NCBI GenBank assembly: GCA_000632805.1
Contig: CP007444.1
Location: 3,584,772 to 3,648,771 of the forward strand
Reading direction: 5' to 3'
Source of the DNA: Dyella jiangningensis
GTDB lineage: Bacteria > Pseudomonadota > Gammaproteobacteria > Xanthomonadales > Rhodanobacteraceae
DNA length: 64,000 nt
The translations under genes were made by a program, and so were the position numbers. Positions within the stretch are counted from its first letter, which is position 1. Each line of letters starts with the position of its first letter. Below, piece after piece: positions 34,771 through 42,085 of this stretch. The notes below the pieces were generated by a model. It saw nothing but the letters and a program-made list of their open reading frames with translations, did no database searches and was not told the origin of the DNA.

Positions 34771-34811
34771 GCCCCTTTTTAGGGGCATAGGGCAGCCCAG
34801 CGGGGCTGCCC
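34771..34811 (-). terminator. two adjacent hairpins
   Basis: GCCCC-TTTTT-AGGGGC at 34771-34786 and GGGCAGCCC/GGGCTGCCC at 34790-34811. They lie about 225 bp upstream of the minus-strand transfer operon and may separate transcription units or be part of oriT. Confidence 0.45.
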
Positions 34812-35010
34812 GGCAATCGTCGCTCCAGCGCTTGAAGTGGTGCCGGCCAGGAGATGTAGCGAAGCAAACGGTGCATCGTGCGTGGCCACTAATGACGATC
34901 GCCCGTGATGCAATTTAAACCGAGCCAAGGATCACGGATTGATCGGTGACTGCGCATCACCAACTGGCCAAACGTGCAGGCACGAATCGAACGCAAGCAC
35001 GACACCGCTG

Positions 35011-35080
35011 GTGTTTGGTGTTTGGTGTTTGGTGTTTGGTGTTTGGTGTTTGGTGTTTGGTGTTTGGTGTTTGGTGTTTG
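35011..35080. repeat. (GTGTTTG)10 tandem repeat
   Basis: Ten perfect 7-bp units, then a degenerate GTGCATG unit. It is not in any gene I accept. Iteron-like tandem arrays beside relaxase genes can be sites for accessory proteins, and perfect short repeats also vary in length. Confidence 0.95.
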
Positions 35081-35106
35081 GTGCATGGTGCTCATACACC
35101 ACAGCA

Positions 35107-35189
35107 AATGCGTGTTAGCCGATACGGCGGCCGACCTATCGAGGCCAGGATGGCGCAACGGGCAACCTTAGTCGGTCGTAACACGCATT
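35107..35189. promoter_or_regulatory. 11-bp inverted repeat, 61 bp apart
   Basis: AATGCGTGTTA at 35107-35117 and its exact reverse complement at 35179-35189. A further half-like copy (AACACGC...GCGCGTTAATGCGTG) follows near 35219-35248, just upstream of the XRE gene. Likely operator or oriT structure. Confidence 0.6.
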
Positions 35190-35322
35190 ACATATCGAGA
35201 TAAGGTCGTTTTCTTGGTCAACACGCTTTTTGATGCGCGTTAATGCGTGGTCATATGGGAGTTCTAACCCCGCTATCCTCGGCGCTTATCTAACAAGCAA
35301 ATAAGGAGCTTCGCGAAGACAC

Positions 35323-35643
35323 ATGGAATCAACACCGAGAACTACAGAGGCAATTCTCGAGGACGTTGGCAGGAGGATCAAAGACCAACGGATCAGGTTG
35401 GGGCATAGCCAGGTGGAGTTGGCCAAGTTGGCCAATGTGTCCCCACGGGCTATTCAGAATCTAGAAGCAGGCCACAACTCGACCATGCTGACATTTGTAC
35501 GTGTGCTTCGAGCCATGGGCGTGGAGGAGGATTTAAACGCCATCGTACCGATACCTTCGATTAGCCCCATGGCGATGCTTCGGCGCTCAAAGCGAAATCT
35601 CCGGGTGGGTCGCCCCAGAGGTTCTATATCGAATCAGGAATGA
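35323..35643 (+). CDS. XRE-family transcriptional regulator
   Basis: A 106-residue protein with a Cro/C1-type helix-turn-helix at residues ~12-70: VGRRIKDQRIRLGHSQVELAKLANVSPRAIQNLEAG, then FVRVLRAMGVEEDL. The basic C-terminal tail (RRSKRNLRVGRPRG) may contact DNA. It reads away from the transfer operon, the usual layout for a conjugation repressor. A small palindrome (CTTCGCGAAG) stands between AAGGAG and the ATG, so translation or autoregulation may act there. The TGA stop is itself part of an A-type palindrome. Confidence 0.85.
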   Translation: MESTPRTTEAILEDVGRRIKDQRIRLGHSQVELAKLANVSPRAIQNLEAGHNSTMLTFVRVLRAMGVEEDLNAIVPIPSISPMAMLRRSKRNLRVGRPRGSISNQE

Positions 35644-35963
35644 TTCAACTGAATCACCCCCTTGCTCGGTGCTGCCCATCGTCCCGGCAAGTCCAACTCC
35701 CGCTGGCCGGATCCACGCCACTGACAAGCGGTGAACCGATTCATCTCACCGCTTTGCGCAATACGTGAGTCAGCTGACTCGCTACGGACCTTCCCTCCAC
35801 TTACCCCGTTGCACAGGCCTGATCATGCACTTCGAAGTGAACCGATCCGGTTCACCACCCTGCGCGCTACGTGAGTCAGCTGACTCACCACGAAGCTTCC
35901 TTGCGCTTACCCCTTGCACCTGCCGCTGAGTCACGCAATCCGATGTGAACCGACCCGGTTCAC
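35640..35963. repeat. alternating A and B palindromes in ~106-bp tandem units
   Basis: A sites (TGATTCAACTGAATCA or GTGAGTCAGCTGACTCAC) at 35640-35657, 35765-35782 and 35871-35888. B sites at 35727-35753 (degenerate), 35837-35855 (GTGAACCGATCCGGTTCAC) and 35945-35963. In two successive units the B and A centres are 33-34 bp apart and the units repeat every ~106 bp with shared flanks (CTTACCCC...TTGCAC). An extra half A site is near 35927. The array lies between two convergent genes (XRE gene on the left, winged-helix gene on the right), so it is not a promoter region. Confidence 0.93.
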
Positions 35964-36127
35964 CGCTCTGGGCCACAGCCGTACTCCGTCTCCCGTCAGC
36001 GTAGGTGTACAGTGGCTCTCGTTCTTCCACCTCTTTCGTCCAACCAACTCTGGTCTTTCGCGTGTGCGCGCGTCTCATGGTTGGGTTGGTTTTCATAGAA
36101 GAGCTTCAATCTTGTAGAGCGGTTGAT

Positions 36128-37360
36128 TTAGTGCATCGAAATTTGTGCAACGCCATTGCCAGTGGGCGTCGCACTGATGCCGCGCAATACGGCGCCACGC
36201 CAGTCTTGCGTGAACCCTCGAGGCGTCGTCCACGTTCCGCGAGCGATGATGGAAATGATGATTCGCACAGATGCCAGTTGATCGCCGTTGGCCAGATTTC
36301 CAAGGGTGGCGGCAAAGGCGATTTCATCGATGAGCTGCCCCGCCCGCTTGTCTCCCGCAAGAGCTACGAGACGCGAATATTTCTCCCAAATTGCGTTCGC
36401 CAAGAGTGGGTGGGCGCGCGTCGGCACGGCTTGGATTGCGGCAGAGGCTTTGTTTGCGCGAGGTTGCTCCCGCTTAGGGGCAAGGCTCATCAGACATTCG
36501 ACTTCAGTGTCAGTAAGGTTCCACGCCGCGTCGATGTCCTGACGGCGAAGGGTCCCACGCATCACTTCGTAGACCGCACCTGGTACCTTGGCCCTGACGG
36601 CAGCGTGGAGCTCGTCGCTGTAGATGGTCTGGTGCGCGGGTACCGTGTCCTCGTCTGCTGCGCCACCGTCCATGGGGGCGCGGTGGAGCGTGGACGGATC
36701 GGGGTCGGGGCGGTCCGAATGGACCCGGTCAGAAGCACCTGTTTCCGCATCCGTGAGTCGGGCCGACTCATTGTGACACCGCAATAGAGTGGTTGGACGG
36801 CAGTCGACGTCTTCGATGCTCGCGTGTACCTGGCCGACGTCAGGCGCGGTCTCTGAATCGGGTATGCGCTGGCCTATGTAGCCTGTGGGATTGCTGAGTC
36901 GGGCCGACTCAGTAGGTGCGTTGCCGGTATCGTTCAGGCCGTCACGGCAGCCGGTACCTGGGCTGGTTCGCGTTTTGCGCAGCTCACGGACGTATTGGGC
37001 GGCTGGCCCAATAAGGGTTGTGCGCGTTGGGGCACCACGCGCTGTCACAGTTGTCCGCCGCACGAGGCCTGCATCGGCGAGAGAGGTATACGCGGCGCCT
37101 ACAGCGTTTCGATGAAGATTCAGGCGATCAGCAAGCCATTGCGTAGTCACCGATTCCGTTACGCGGCCTTGGCGCATGAGGCGGGCAAGCGTATCGAGTG
37201 CGACACGGTAGCCAGCTGCTGTGAGGTCTGCGCGAACCAGCCGTTCAAAGAGTTCGGCTGCATTGATCGCGACCTGGTCGATCATGGCCTGGCGTTCGCT
37301 TGGGCACGGCTTAGCGGCCCTCGGAGCGAACTCATGGGCCTTCGCAGAGGCGTGGTTCAT
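36128..37360 (-). CDS. winged-helix DNA-binding protein, possible replication/regulatory protein
   Basis: A 410-residue protein starting MNHASAKAHEF at 37360, sharing the A of the previous gene's TAA (TAATG). Residues ~65-110 look like a winged helix: VTTQWLADRLNLHRNAVGAAYTSLADAGLVRRTTVTARG. A long, Asp/Ser/Thr-rich linker (~130-240) follows, in which two C palindromes encode ESARL. The C-terminal part is helical (ANAIWEKYSRLVALAGDKRAGQLIDEIAFA; LASVRIIISIIARGTWTTPRGF). The layout resembles replication-initiation or STY4528-like proteins of integrative elements, but I cannot confirm that. Last gene of a three-gene operon. Confidence 0.65.
   Translation of the reverse strand: MNHASAKAHEFAPRAAKPCPSERQAMIDQVAINAAELFERLVRADLTAAGYRVALDTLARLMRQGRVTESVTTQWLADRLNLHRNAVGAAYTSLADAGLVRRTTVTARGAPTRTTLIGPAAQYVRELRKTRTSPGTGCRDGLNDTGNAPTESARLSNPTGYIGQRIPDSETAPDVGQVHASIEDVDCRPTTLLRCHNESARLTDAETGASDRVHSDRPDPDPSTLHRAPMDGGAADEDTVPAHQTIYSDELHAAVRAKVPGAVYEVMRGTLRRQDIDAAWNLTDTEVECLMSLAPKREQPRANKASAAIQAVPTRAHPLLANAIWEKYSRLVALAGDKRAGQLIDEIAFAATLGNLANGDQLASVRIIISIIARGTWTTPRGFTQDWRGAVLRGISATPTGNGVAQISMH
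36754..36770. repeat. palindrome, family C (copy 1)
   Basis: TGAGTCGG-G-CCGACTCA, 17 bp, arms perfect. Inside the coding sequence of the winged-helix gene, in the low-complexity linker. Confidence 0.9.
36894..36912. repeat. palindrome, family C (copy 2)
   Basis: CTGAGTCGG-G-CCGACTCAG, 19 bp, arms perfect, 140 bp from copy 1 and also in the linker-coding part of the winged-helix gene. Confidence 0.9.
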
Positions 37361-37932
37361 TAGATCAGCCCCCAACCAAAGCCGGCGAAACCCAGCTGCC
37401 CTGCGACAATGGCGCGTTGACGTTGGGCGTCCAATTGCTGCACCCGGCGGCGAGTACGATGTGCTGTCCTGGCCCGGCTGGCCGTGGAGCGAACAAGCTG
37501 CACCATCGCATCGGATGATGTTTCGCTCGCTTCCTCCGCCTCCTCGGCTTCCAGGAGGATGGCCAACGGATCGGAAACCTCGCCCTGGACGTAAGCCGCA
37601 GTGGCCGCATCGAGCTCGAAGTCCGTCACGTAGACGGCTTGACGACCGCGAGAGCCACCGGCGCGCCGTGCGCGACGGTCAGCAGAACGCGCGTACCCTG
37701 CGGCAGACTGATTGCTGCTAGTGAAGCCATTCTGAGCGAGCCACATATCCCCAACAAGTTCGGGGCTCTTACGCAAGGCGACGCATAGCTCTATCGATAA
37801 CCCGTGACGTCGGGCTTGCTGTGATATGGTGTCGTCAGATGCCGTCTCAAAGGGGCGTGTATCTACATCCAGCTCGATAGCGGTGTCGGCCGCTATCGAG
37901 CTTTTTTCGTTTAGGTAGAGGAGATGTGTCAT
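37360..37932 (-). CDS. hypothetical protein in the winged-helix operon
   Basis: A 190-residue protein with no recognised domain. Residues ~85-105 are basic (YARSADRRARRAGGSRGRQA). An acidic stretch follows at ~130-140 (LEAEEAEEASE), then an Arg-rich helix (ASRARTAHRTRRRVQQLDAQRQR). It ends at GFGWGLI. The ATG at 37932 overlaps the upstream gene's stop (ATGA) and its own TAA shares an A with the next ATG, so all three genes are coupled. The charge pattern suggests nucleic-acid binding or a scaffolding role, without proof. Confidence 0.6.
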   Translation of the reverse strand: MTHLLYLNEKSSIAADTAIELDVDTRPFETASDDTISQQARRHGLSIELCVALRKSPELVGDMWLAQNGFTSSNQSAAGYARSADRRARRAGGSRGRQAVYVTDFELDAATAAYVQGEVSDPLAILLEAEEAEEASETSSDAMVQLVRSTASRARTAHRTRRRVQQLDAQRQRAIVAGQLGFAGFGWGLI

Positions 37933-38342
37933 GCCACATCTCCCATGCTCTTCGGGATGGCTTTTCGCGGACGACCACGGCGCCTCGGGGAAGGCGTCGC
38001 CACAACTTCGCTGGATGTAACAACGACAGCAGCCGGCGCGATGCGGTCAAGGGTCTCTGGGCCGGTGAAGGGAACGTTCCCGGTTGCCAAGAGAGTAGCA
38101 ACGAGCCGCTCGTGCTCCACTCGTGGAACGAGACGACGGTTGCCGAACAGGACAGTGCGAATCGGATACTGACCTCGCGAAATCAGGTTCCGAATCGAGT
38201 TGAGGGGAAGATTGATCTCTCTTGAGTGCTCTGCAAGGGAAAGAAACAGCTTGGCGTTAGCTGCCTCATGCGGAGTATCAAAGACGCAATTCAAATCGCG
38301 CACCGACACTGGCGCGCCCTTCTGACAGGAGACGTGGGACAT
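37929..38342 (-). CDS. AlpA/excisionase-like DNA-binding protein
   Basis: A 137-residue protein starting at ATG 38342. Residues ~35-80 (LAEHSREINLPLNSIRNLISRGQYPIRTVLFGNRRLVPRVEHERLVATLL) read as a MerR/AlpA-type winged helix as in excisionases and phage activators. The C-terminal end is basic (SPRRRGRPRKAIP). It is first in a three-gene operon near the element's right end. Excision control is the natural guess for its role. Its ribosome-binding site lies inside a small inverted repeat. Confidence 0.6.
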   Translation of the reverse strand: MSHVSCQKGAPVSVRDLNCVFDTPHEAANAKLFLSLAEHSREINLPLNSIRNLISRGQYPIRTVLFGNRRLVPRVEHERLVATLLATGNVPFTGPETLDRIAPAAVVVTSSEVVATPSPRRRGRPRKAIPKSMGDVA

Positions 38343-38344
38343 AA

Positions 38345-38367
38345 CAGGTTCCTAAAAGGAACCCCTG
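38345..38367 (-). promoter_or_regulatory. inverted repeat enclosing the ribosome-binding site
   Basis: CAGGTTCC-TAAAA-GGAACCCCTG, read on the minus strand, contains the AGGAAC site of the excisionase-like gene and ends three bases before its ATG. It could be an operator or a translational hairpin. The next ~70 bp to 38437 are very G+C-rich. Confidence 0.5.
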
Positions 38368-38422
38368 TGCGCCCTTATCGGGGGCGCGGCGCCCGCGCGG
38401 GACGGGGCCGATAACCCGCGCG

Positions 38423-38848
38423 CTATGCGCCGCGGGCCTGAGTCGGAATAGGCAAGAAGCGGGGAGAGAGCGTCAGAGCGATGAGCCCTGCACGCTCGCG
38501 AAGCATGCGAACAAAAGCGCGCGAATCACGATCTGCACGAGCAGCGCGATCAACGGCAACGCCAGAGGCCAACGCTGACAACTCTCGGGTGATCGGTTCT
38601 TCGAAACTAGCCACCACCTGCCGGTCCATGCGCCAAGCATGGCGCCACTGCCGCCGCATCAAACTCCCGAGACGGCGTGATAGCGCCGTCACAAGCTGGG
38701 CGAAAACCCCAACAGCACCAACGCCAATGGCCGCGTACGCCGATGCGTTTAGCAGGCAATGCATGGTCAAGACACCGGCGAAGCACATGGCAATCAAACC
38801 GAGTCCGATCATCGGGGCGATGATCGTCTTGAGCTCGTCGAGCTTCAT
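38423..38848 (-). CDS. membrane protein near the right end
   Basis: A protein of about 141 residues, starting MKLDELKTIIAPMIGLGLIAMCF. It has two hydrophobic helices (~8-30 and ~35-60, AYAAIGVGAVGVFAQLVTALS) and a basic cytoplasmic tail (RRLGSLMRRQWRHAWRMDRQ). The open frame extends upstream to 39232, but that part has no clear ribosome-binding site and runs into the terminal repeat, so the start is uncertain; an intermediate Met is possible. No domain recognised. Confidence 0.5.
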   Translation of the reverse strand: MKLDELKTIIAPMIGLGLIAMCFAGVLTMHCLLNASAYAAIGVGAVGVFAQLVTALSRRLGSLMRRQWRHAWRMDRQVVASFEEPITRELSALASGVAVDRAARADRDSRAFVRMLRERAGLIALTLSPRFLPIPTQARGA

Positions 38849-39255
38849 GTTTCTGTGTGCGTTGCTCCCGACGCGCACCGCCTTGCGGATATGCATCCAT
38901 CCACGACGCTGCGACAACAGACGCCAGATTGTCTGAAGGAAGCTCGTGGAATGAGGGATCAGGGAGTGCTGCATTGGGATAACAGCGTATCTCAATGGTG
39001 ATGACGACCGCACATAACGGCTGACGCCAAACATCACTGACGATTCAAGGCTGAGAACTACATCACACTTACGCATCGGCTTGGTCCCGTGATAGCCATG
39101 AGCTGGCGAGGAGGGGGAGCCGCGGGGGATGCGTCCTGTTATACGCTGTGACACGGTGGGGGAATTCTGGGGGAATCCCCCTCCAAAATCCCCGCTCGCA
39201 ATCAGCAACATGGTCAAACAGCATGACCTCAAATTACTGATATTGCGGGCTTTTC
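38849..39255. other. right-end spacer of the element
   Basis: Apart from the frame of the preceding gene, which may start further upstream, I see no gene. The G-rich repeat 39157-39178 is here, followed by ~75 bp up to the attachment repeat, a normal place for integrase or excisionase arm sites. Confidence 0.5.
39157..39178 (+). repeat. right subterminal G-rich repeat
   Basis: Matches 7274-7295 at 21 of 22 positions in the same orientation. It is 77 bp inside the right attachment repeat; the left copy is 59 bp inside the left one. Confidence 0.7.
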
Positions 39256-39304
39256 TGGTGCCGGCAGCAGGAGTCGAACCCGCGACCTACTGATTACAAA
39301 TCAG
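39256..39304. repeat. right attachment repeat within tRNA-Thr
   Basis: 49 bp identical to 7166-7214; the match ends inside the anticodon arm right after CAG. Confidence 0.93.
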
Positions 39305-39331
39305 TTGCTCTACCAACTGAGCTATACCGGC
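39256..39331 (-). tRNA. tRNA-Thr (anticodon TGT)
   Basis: 76 nt including an encoded CCA. Acceptor stem GCCGGTA/TGCCGGC with one G-T pair, D-arm TAGCTCAGTTGGTAGAGC, anticodon arm ACTGA-TTTGTAA-TCAGT with TGT in the anticodon position, T-arm with GGTTCGA. It is the integration target of the element. The 3' 49 bases are shared with the left attachment repeat. Confidence 0.97.
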
Positions 39332-39366
39332 ATGAGAGGGGGAGTCTAGCAGGCCGCCGCCGTGAC

Positions 39367-40077
39367 TCAAAAACAACCGGTGCTGTGCGAGCCCACGCCG
39401 TGCACGCGACTGCGCCAGTCGGCGCGGCCGTTATCCGCGATCACCACGTCCAGCCAGTACTCCGGAACGCTTTCCGTGCGCTCGCTCATCTGCGCCGGGA
39501 AGCCCGCCGAGACCACCTGATCGCGGCGTCGACGCGCGTTGGCGGGATCCTTGAACAGGCCCAGCGAGATGGTGTTGGACTGGTCACCGCTGCTCACGAT
39601 GAAGTATTCGCCCACGTTCGCCGCGCTGAGACGACGGCCGAGTTCCAGCGCCCGATCACGGCTGCCGCCGCCGGGCAGGTAGACCCACCAGCCGGTGGTC
39701 TGGGTGGTCTGTTCCTGGCGCGAACGCATGCGTGCGGCCTGGTTGCTGAGCGCGGTGCGCGCAGTGCGCATGTCCGCCTGCGTGGCGAATGGGCCCAGCG
39801 CCATGCAGGTGTAGGACGTCTGGCGCGGAGGAGCCACGGGCGCCGGGGCGGCCGGAGCCGTCGAGGCTGCCGGCGCCGCAGCGACGGACGCGGGTGCCAT
39901 CGGCGCTGCCGAGCTCGTGGATACAGGTGGCGCAGGGCGCTCGCTCAGCAGACGCAGTTCGGGGACACCCGCGTCGGTGGCGCTGCGCCCATGTACATCG
40001 TCCTGGCCAAGCAACAGCCATGCGCCCACGGCGATATTGAGTGCGATCAGCAAAACGAACAGCAGGCGCAGGAACAT
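39367..40077 (-). CDS. SPOR-domain membrane protein
   Basis: A 236-residue protein starting MFLRLLFVLLIALNIAVGAW at 40077, a signal anchor. An Ala/Pro-rich linker (~55-100) follows, then a C-terminal domain beginning YTCMALGPFATQADMRTAR, with GWWVYLPGGGS and YFIVSSGDQSNTISLGLFKDPANARRRRDQVVSAGF. This is the peptidoglycan-binding SPOR fold with its repeated beta-alpha-beta pattern. It probably acts in the cell envelope, near the division site. It lies downstream of birA-coaX on the same strand. Confidence 0.85.
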   Translation of the reverse strand: MFLRLLFVLLIALNIAVGAWLLLGQDDVHGRSATDAGVPELRLLSERPAPPVSTSSAAPMAPASVAAAPAASTAPAAPAPVAPPRQTSYTCMALGPFATQADMRTARTALSNQAARMRSRQEQTTQTTGWWVYLPGGGSRDRALELGRRLSAANVGEYFIVSSGDQSNTISLGLFKDPANARRRRDQVVSAGFPAQMSERTESVPEYWLDVVIADNGRADWRSRVHGVGSHSTGCF

Positions 40078-40112
40078 CGTCGATCCGTCATGCAACGACA
40101 AGAGCCGGCATT

Positions 40113-40871
40113 CTAGAGAGCCGGCGCCAAGGGGGAATGTGCATCCGACCACACGGCCAGACCACGCAATACGCTGTTGCTGCTGAGCCGAGCGGGCGGC
40201 GCCAGCAGGGGTAGCAAGGCTTCCGCGTCGCCACCGCCGAGAATCAGCACCGGCGAGCCACCCAGCGGGGCGGTCATGTGCGAGACGAACCGCTCGATCA
40301 ACGCAGCGCTCGCCTGCCAACAACCAGAAGCGACCGCATCGGGCGTATTGTCCGCCGCTTCCAGCACCCTGCCCGGCCGCTCCATCTGCACGCGCGAAGT
40401 GGCGCCCAGCAACGACTGCTGCATCAGCTGCGGCCCAGGCGCGATCAACCCGCCCAGATGCTGGCCATCGGCCGTCAACGCATCAAGCGTCAACGCCGTG
40501 CCGACACCCGCAAGCACGCATGACACCGGCTCGTCGGCGTGCGCCGCCACCATCGCGAGGAAGCGATCGACACCGAGGCGCCCCGGCTCGGGATAGGCAT
40601 TGCGCACGCCGCAGGCCTGGGCAGGCGTGCGCAGCCATTCGGTGTCTCGCGCAAAGCACGCCGCGACGACTGCCGCCACCTGGGCTTCGCGTGACGCATC
40701 CACCACGGACGCGCCAAACACATCCACGGGCACCGGAAGATTGCGCCAAGCCTCATGCAGCGAAAGCACCACGTCCTCGCTCCAGCCCACCGCGCCATGC
40801 GCAAGCCAGCCGGCGCCTTCGCGCAGCGCCCACTTCAGCCGCGTGTTGCCAAGGTCGAGCAACAGTCTCAT
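40113..40871 (-). CDS. coaX: type III pantothenate kinase
   Basis: A 252-residue ASKHA-fold kinase that phosphorylates pantothenate, the first step to coenzyme A. N-terminal LLLDLGNTRLKWAL is the phosphate-1 motif. Later GVRNAYPEPGRLGVDR contains the substrate-binding G-x-D-R, then VLAGVGTALTLDAL is the phosphate-2 motif with a catalytic Asp in the GVDR/LD segments. Near the C terminus PVLILGGGDAEAL is also conserved. The ATG overlaps the birA stop (ATGA), the usual birA-coaX arrangement. Confidence 0.93.
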   Translation of the reverse strand: MRLLLDLGNTRLKWALREGAGWLAHGAVGWSEDVVLSLHEAWRNLPVPVDVFGASVVDASREAQVAAVVAACFARDTEWLRTPAQACGVRNAYPEPGRLGVDRFLAMVAAHADEPVSCVLAGVGTALTLDALTADGQHLGGLIAPGPQLMQQSLLGATSRVQMERPGRVLEAADNTPDAVASGCWQASAALIERFVSHMTAPLGGSPVLILGGGDAEALLPLLAPPARLSSNSVLRGLAVWSDAHSPLAPAL

Positions 40872-41839
40872 GTGCGACGCACCGAAACATCCGCGCTGTC
40901 GATGCTGTGAAGACCATCCGGGCTCTGCACCAGCAACGCACCACGCGCATCGACTCCGGCACCTACGCCATCCATCGCGCCCTGGTTTCCCTGCACCCGC
41001 AGCGCCTTGTCGCGCAGCAGGTCGTGCTCGGCGTATTCGTCGACGAACGCCGCGAAGCCTTCGCGTTCGAACTGACCCAGCCCCTCGACAAGAGCAGCGA
41101 TCAAGGCGGCGGCAACGCGGTTGCGATCTGGCGCGACGCCGCCCGCCAGGTTCGCGAGATCGTTCACCGGCTGGCCGGCCTGTTCGTGCAATGCCGGCGT
41201 GAGACGCACGTTGAGGCCCACGCCGATGATCGCCGCGCACGGCCCCTGATACTCGCCACTCAGCTCGACCAGGATACCGGCCAGCTTGCCCGCATCGCTC
41301 AGCACGTCATTCGGCCATTTGAGACCGGCGCCGCGGATGCCAAGCGTTGCCAGCGTCCGCATGACGATGACGCCAACCGCCAGCGACAATCCCGACAACG
41401 AGGCAAAACCCGCGTCGAAGCGCTTCAGGCAGGAAAGATAGATATTGAGGCCCGGCGGCGACAGCCAACTGCGCCCGCGACGACCTCGCCCGGCGCTCTG
41501 GGTCTCCGCAAGTACCACGCTCAGGTCAGGCAATGTGCCTGCGCGGCGCTGGATCTCACTGGAGGTTGAGTCGATCTCCCAGTGCAGTTCCAGTTCGCCC
41601 AGCGATTTGCGCGTCGTGGCGGGCAGCGCCGTGCGGATCGCGGGCAAGGTCAGCAACTGCAGCGGCCATGGCAAGCGATAACCTGCCGTGCCTTGCGATT
41701 GCACCGGCACGCCGCGGGCGCGCAGCGACTCCACTTGCTTCCAGATCGCGGCGCGGGTGACGCCCGCGCGTTCGGCCAGCTGGGCACCCGAAATGGTGCC
41801 TCCATCAGCCAAGGCCATCAGCAGCTCGTGTGCCTGCAT
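40868..41839 (-). CDS. birA: bifunctional biotin-protein ligase / biotin operon repressor
   Basis: A 323-residue protein that attaches biotin to carrier proteins and represses biotin genes. Residues ~1-60 form a winged helix (GGTISGAQLAERAGVTRAAIWKQVESL). The ligase domain has ETQSAGRGRRGRSWLSPPGLNIYLS (the GRGRRGR biotinyl-AMP loop), the LKWPNDVL motif and a C-terminal SH3-like part. The first gene of birA-coaX-SPOR on this strand. Full length and typical. Confidence 0.95.
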   Translation of the reverse strand: MQAHELLMALADGGTISGAQLAERAGVTRAAIWKQVESLRARGVPVQSQGTAGYRLPWPLQLLTLPAIRTALPATTRKSLGELELHWEIDSTSSEIQRRAGTLPDLSVVLAETQSAGRGRRGRSWLSPPGLNIYLSCLKRFDAGFASLSGLSLAVGVIVMRTLATLGIRGAGLKWPNDVLSDAGKLAGILVELSGEYQGPCAAIIGVGLNVRLTPALHEQAGQPVNDLANLAGGVAPDRNRVAAALIAALVEGLGQFEREGFAAFVDEYAEHDLLRDKALRVQGNQGAMDGVGAGVDARGALLVQSPDGLHSIDSADVSVRRT

Positions 41840-42085
41840 TACAGCGCGCCCATGGCCGACAAACCGCGTGCGACGGCGCCGTTGGCAAACGGTGGCGGTG
41901 GGAGTGAATGAGGCATTCGGCGATTCTAGCTTGCCCTGCGACGGCCCCGCAGGTAGCTACACCGCTTCCGTCCCATGACTTCTGGGACTCGCGTGCGTTT
42001 TCACGAGCCTGCAGGGCACTGGCATCGCCCCCCTGTTTCTGCCAGCATCGGGATCTTGGATTGCGGATCAAGGGGTTGAGCCGCC

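Larger units (their letters stand above)
34547..35322. other. gene-free region, probable oriT/regulatory region
   Basis: No gene. It holds the promoter region for two divergent units (ribbon-helix-helix operon to the left, XRE gene to the right), two hairpins at 34771-34811, a 7-bp tandem repeat at 35011-35080 and an 11-bp inverted repeat at 35107-35189. By position and content it is the best candidate for the relaxase nick region, although no known nic consensus was identified. Confidence 0.5.
7166..39304. mobile_element. tRNA-Thr-integrated mobilizable element (~32 kb)
   Basis: The region is bounded by a 49-bp direct repeat made of the 3' part of tRNA-Thr including CCA. The intact tRNA is at the right end and the orphan 3' copy at the left, next to a tyrosine integrase. 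Inside are a relaxase, a coupling ATPase, a ribbon-helix-helix protein, membrane proteins, an Avs-like defence gene and many small accessory genes. Element-specific palindromes stop at the boundaries. No VirB/Tra mating-channel genes were recognised, so transfer would need a helper, making this an integrative mobilizable element (inference). The 9.1-14.4 kb part is visibly less G+C-rich than the flanks. Confidence 0.92.

Noticed and set aside
35782-36096. 104-residue minus-strand frame over the palindrome array
   Set aside because: It has no ribosome-binding site and its sequence is only the translation of the tandem A/B palindromes.
7166-39304. Self-transmissible ICE with full type IV secretion system
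   Set aside because: No VirB4-, VirB6-, VirB8-, VirB9- or VirB10-like proteins were recognised; only the coupling ATPase is present.
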